Below the pieces are notes generated by a model, which did not search any database, was not told the DNA's origin, and was given only the letters and a program-made list of their open reading frames with translations. Positions 62,380-64,000 of a DNA stretch of 64,000 nt are shown one piece after another (the first letter of the stretch is position 1; every line of letters starts with the position of its first letter). The position numbers and the translations under genes are program-made. Source of the DNA: Corynebacterium atrinae. Lineage in GTDB: Bacteria > Actinomycetota > Actinomycetes > Mycobacteriales > Mycobacteriaceae. The stretch covers positions 744,001 through 808,000 of the forward strand of contig NZ_CP046977.1 of the NCBI RefSeq assembly GCF_030408455.1, read 5' to 3'.

Positions 62380-63848
62380 AGGCTCAATGTGCCCTGGATC
62401 AGGCCCCACACCGCATAGGCCGCGGCCGCAAGGATTACGGCGACGACGCACCACTCAAAGGAGTTGAAAGCGCGCTCGCCAGCCTTTCGCCGCGTCCATA
62501 CGTAGGGGACCAAACCTGGAACGACTGCGAGGGCGCCGAACAATAGGAACGTCAGATCGGCGGCGTAGATCAGCCAGCACGAGTAGAGGAGCGCGACTAC
62601 TGCCAGGGCGCGGTGCCGTCGATTATCTAGGGGGGAGACGTCGGGACCGGAGTCGTCGAAACGCGTGCCAGCATGCGGGTGCGTGATGCCGCGGCCGCGC
62701 ACTGTCAACAGCACTAGGTACAGCGAGGAGAACAGGTAGGGGACCAGGTAGAGGACCGTGGCCAGCTGGACCATGGAAATGTATGCGGTCTCGTTGAGGA
62801 AGAAAATGATGATCGTCACCTGGATGACCGCGCTGGAGACGAGCTGCGCTGCCCAGGGCGCACCCGCGATATTCGTCGCCCCTAGACGTTGGGGGAGGAG
62901 CCCATCGACAGCCATGAGGACGATTGGCTCCGCGCACAGCATCTGCCATGACACATAGGCCCCGAGCACGGACAGGCACAGGCCGAGCGAGATGAGTGCC
63001 CCACCCCAGGGGCCAACGACCGCTTCGAGGACAGCGGCCATCGAGTTGTCAGGCAAGGCCGCCAGTTCTTCTTGGGTGAGGACGCCGTAGGAAAGGGTGG
63101 AGACGGTGACCAAAAGAACTAGGACGGTGAGGAAGCCGAGAATGGTGGCCCGTCCGACGTCGCTGCGCGAGCGTGCTTGTTTGGAATAGACAGAAGCTCC
63201 CTCGACGCCGATGAACACCCACACCGTGAACAACATCACGCCCTGAACCTGCTCGAAGACGGTGCCAGTCGATCCCTGGGAGCCCCAGAAGTCCCAGGTG
63301 AAGCGATCCCAACTGAAGCCGAGGAATGCGACGAGGATAATGAAGGCGGCGATGGGGAGAAGTTTGGCTACCGTCGTCACGGCGTTCATGAATGCGGCTT
63401 GCTTGATGCCACGGGAAAGGATGGCGAAAATGATCCACGTCATTGCTGACACAGATACGGCCGTCACAATGCGGTTGTCGGCGCTGAAGAACGGAATGTA
63501 GTGGCCGAGCGTACCGAAGAACAATGTTGCATAGCCCACCTGCGCGATGACCGAGCCGAGCCAGTAGCCCCATCCCGAAGTGAAACCGATGTAGTCTCCC
63601 AGCCCAGCGCGGACGTAAGAGTAGACGCCAGAGTCGAGGTGGGGCTTTCGCGTGGCCAGTACTTGGAAGACGAAGGCAATAGACAGCATTCCCACGCCCG
63701 AGATGAGCCAGCCGATGAGCATGGCTCCGGGTCCGGCAGCCGAGGCGGCGTTTTGGGGCAAGGAGAAGATGCCCGAGCCGACGGTCGAGCCGACGATGAG
63801 CGCAACGAGTGTCCACACCGTGACGGTGTGCGTTCGGTTCAATGTCAC
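62376..63848 (-). CDS. APC-family basic amino acid permease/antiporter
   Basis: A 490-residue transporter with about 12-13 hydrophobic segments. The start VALIVGSTVGSGIFSLPQNA and the segments GSTGTVFEQVQGVMLFTVW and VYSKQARSRSDVGRATI are typical of the arginine/ornithine or lysine antiporter (APA) subfamily. Cationic amino acid exchange is the likely function. A TAAAGT box lies six bases before the GTG at 63848, so the mRNA is probably leaderless. Confidence 0.82.
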   Translation of the reverse strand: MTLNRTHTVTVWTLVALIVGSTVGSGIFSLPQNAASAAGPGAMLIGWLISGVGMLSIAFVFQVLATRKPHLDSGVYSYVRAGLGDYIGFTSGWGYWLGSVIAQVGYATLFFGTLGHYIPFFSADNRIVTAVSVSAMTWIIFAILSRGIKQAAFMNAVTTVAKLLPIAAFIILVAFLGFSWDRFTWDFWGSQGSTGTVFEQVQGVMLFTVWVFIGVEGASVYSKQARSRSDVGRATILGFLTVLVLLVTVSTLSYGVLTQEELAALPDNSMAAVLEAVVGPWGGALISLGLCLSVLGAYVSWQMLCAEPIVLMAVDGLLPQRLGATNIAGAPWAAQLVSSAVIQVTIIIFFLNETAYISMVQLATVLYLVPYLFSSLYLVLLTVRGRGITHPHAGTRFDDSGPDVSPLDNRRHRALAVVALLYSCWLIYAADLTFLLFGALAVVPGLVPYVWTRRKAGERAFNSFEWCVVAVILAAAAYAVWGLIQGTLSL

Positions 63849-63854
63849 CCACTT

Positions 63855-63860
63855 ACTTTA
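63855..63860 (-). promoter_or_regulatory. -10 box for leaderless APC transporter mRNA
   Basis: On the minus strand TAAAGT ends six bases before the GTG at 63848; no ribosome site. Confidence 0.4.
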
Positions 63861-63892
63861 GGCCCAGTTCCGCCCGACCGCTGAATTCGCCA

Positions 63893-63898
63893 TAGGAT
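63893..63898 (+). promoter_or_regulatory. -10 box for leaderless mazG mRNA
   Basis: TAGGAT is followed by six bases and the ATG at 63905. Confidence 0.5.
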
Positions 63899-63904
63899 GT
63901 CTCC

Positions 63905-64000
63905 ATGACCGTCCTGCTTCTCGACGCCCGCTGGCCCACCCTCATCCCGCTCCAAGCGGTAGGCCGGTTGTCAGGCCCGGTGTCCTTCACCGACGAGGTG
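63905..64000 (+). CDS. mazG: MazG-family nucleotide pyrophosphohydrolase, N-terminal fragment
   Basis: The first 32 codons of a gene that continues past the right edge. The visible residues (MTVLLLDARWPTLIPLQAVG, then SGPVSFTDEV) match the N-terminal extension of actinobacterial MazG, which reads like PxxPTLVPVEA and YTEE as I recall it from Mycobacterium. mazG is found near mfd in corynebacteria, supporting the call. The catalytic EExxE segment lies outside the window. Confidence 0.6.
   Translation, partial: MTVLLLDARWPTLIPLQAVGRLSGPVSFTDEV

Noticed and set aside
1..64000. CRISPR array, prophage, insertion sequence or integrase
   Set aside because: No regularly spaced repeats, no transposase, integrase or phage structural genes were seen.

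Overview
The window looks like a chromosomal segment of a Corynebacterium-type actinobacterium of fairly high G+C content. The evidence is a set of typical corynebacterial features: divergent aceA/aceB with a malate synthase G, a 485-residue GapB-type GAPDH, two peptidyl-tRNA hydrolases, the glmU-prs pair, a TetR-mfd pair, a PucR-type GabR beside gabTD, a DtxR-like box at feoA, and many promoters with a TAnnnT box 6-8 bases before the start codon (leaderless mRNA). No phage, IS element, CRISPR array or rRNA was found. One tRNA (Gln, UUG) is present.

Layout. 1-2.4 kb: start of a radical SAM gene, then a four-gene minus-strand operon for alkylation damage (ogt, sigma factor, second ogt, alkB). 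2.5-15.8 kb: a polyamine/GABA island. TetR regulator and palindromic operator, putrescine oxidase, universal stress protein, APC permease and aldehyde dehydrogenase, then a DUF222/HNH gene, then permease-gabD-gabT opposite gabR. Together these encode putrescine -> aminobutanal -> GABA -> succinate. 15.8-20.8 kb: small housekeeping and unknown genes (ABM monooxygenase, PPK2, DUF1648, HAD phosphatase, crotonase, DUF6882-like). 20.8-25.3 kb: glyoxylate bypass aceB/aceA and an RraA-like protein. 25.3-26.7 kb: a pocket of lower G+C with a small membrane protein and a lipoprotein.

26.6-37.3 kb is the most interesting region. It holds a YdiJ-type flavin/Fe-S D-2-hydroxyglutarate dehydrogenase candidate, an AGCS symporter, a GntR regulator, a DAO-family oxidase, an HglS-type 2-oxoadipate dioxygenase/decarboxylase, an ALDH7-type aminoadipate-semialdehyde dehydrogenase and a Glu/Leu/Phe/Val-type amino acid dehydrogenase. 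These read as a continuous route from pipecolate (or a related lysine breakdown product) to 2-oxoglutarate. A 20-base operator-like element, identical apart from two central bases, occurs on both sides of the regulator gene.

37-46 kb: prfC, FMN reductase, an XRE/membrane protein pair, pth, nitronate monooxygenase, gapB with a small downstream ORF, FAH-family hydrolase, second pth, rplY. 46-52 kb: glmU-prs-AlkD-like-unknown operon, MFS transporter, 2OG-Fe(II) oxygenase. 52-64 kb: multicopper oxidase, HicB-like protein, a TCGCGA-rich repeat patch, tRNA-Gln, TetR-mfd, feoABC, a second DUF222/HNH gene, an APC transporter and the start of mazG.

A 10-base word, GCTTATCGAC, recurs at least 16 times on the two strands. 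It occurs mostly as Leu-Ile-Asp or Val-Asp-Lys codons but also once between genes, and it often forms inverted pairs 280-500 bases apart.
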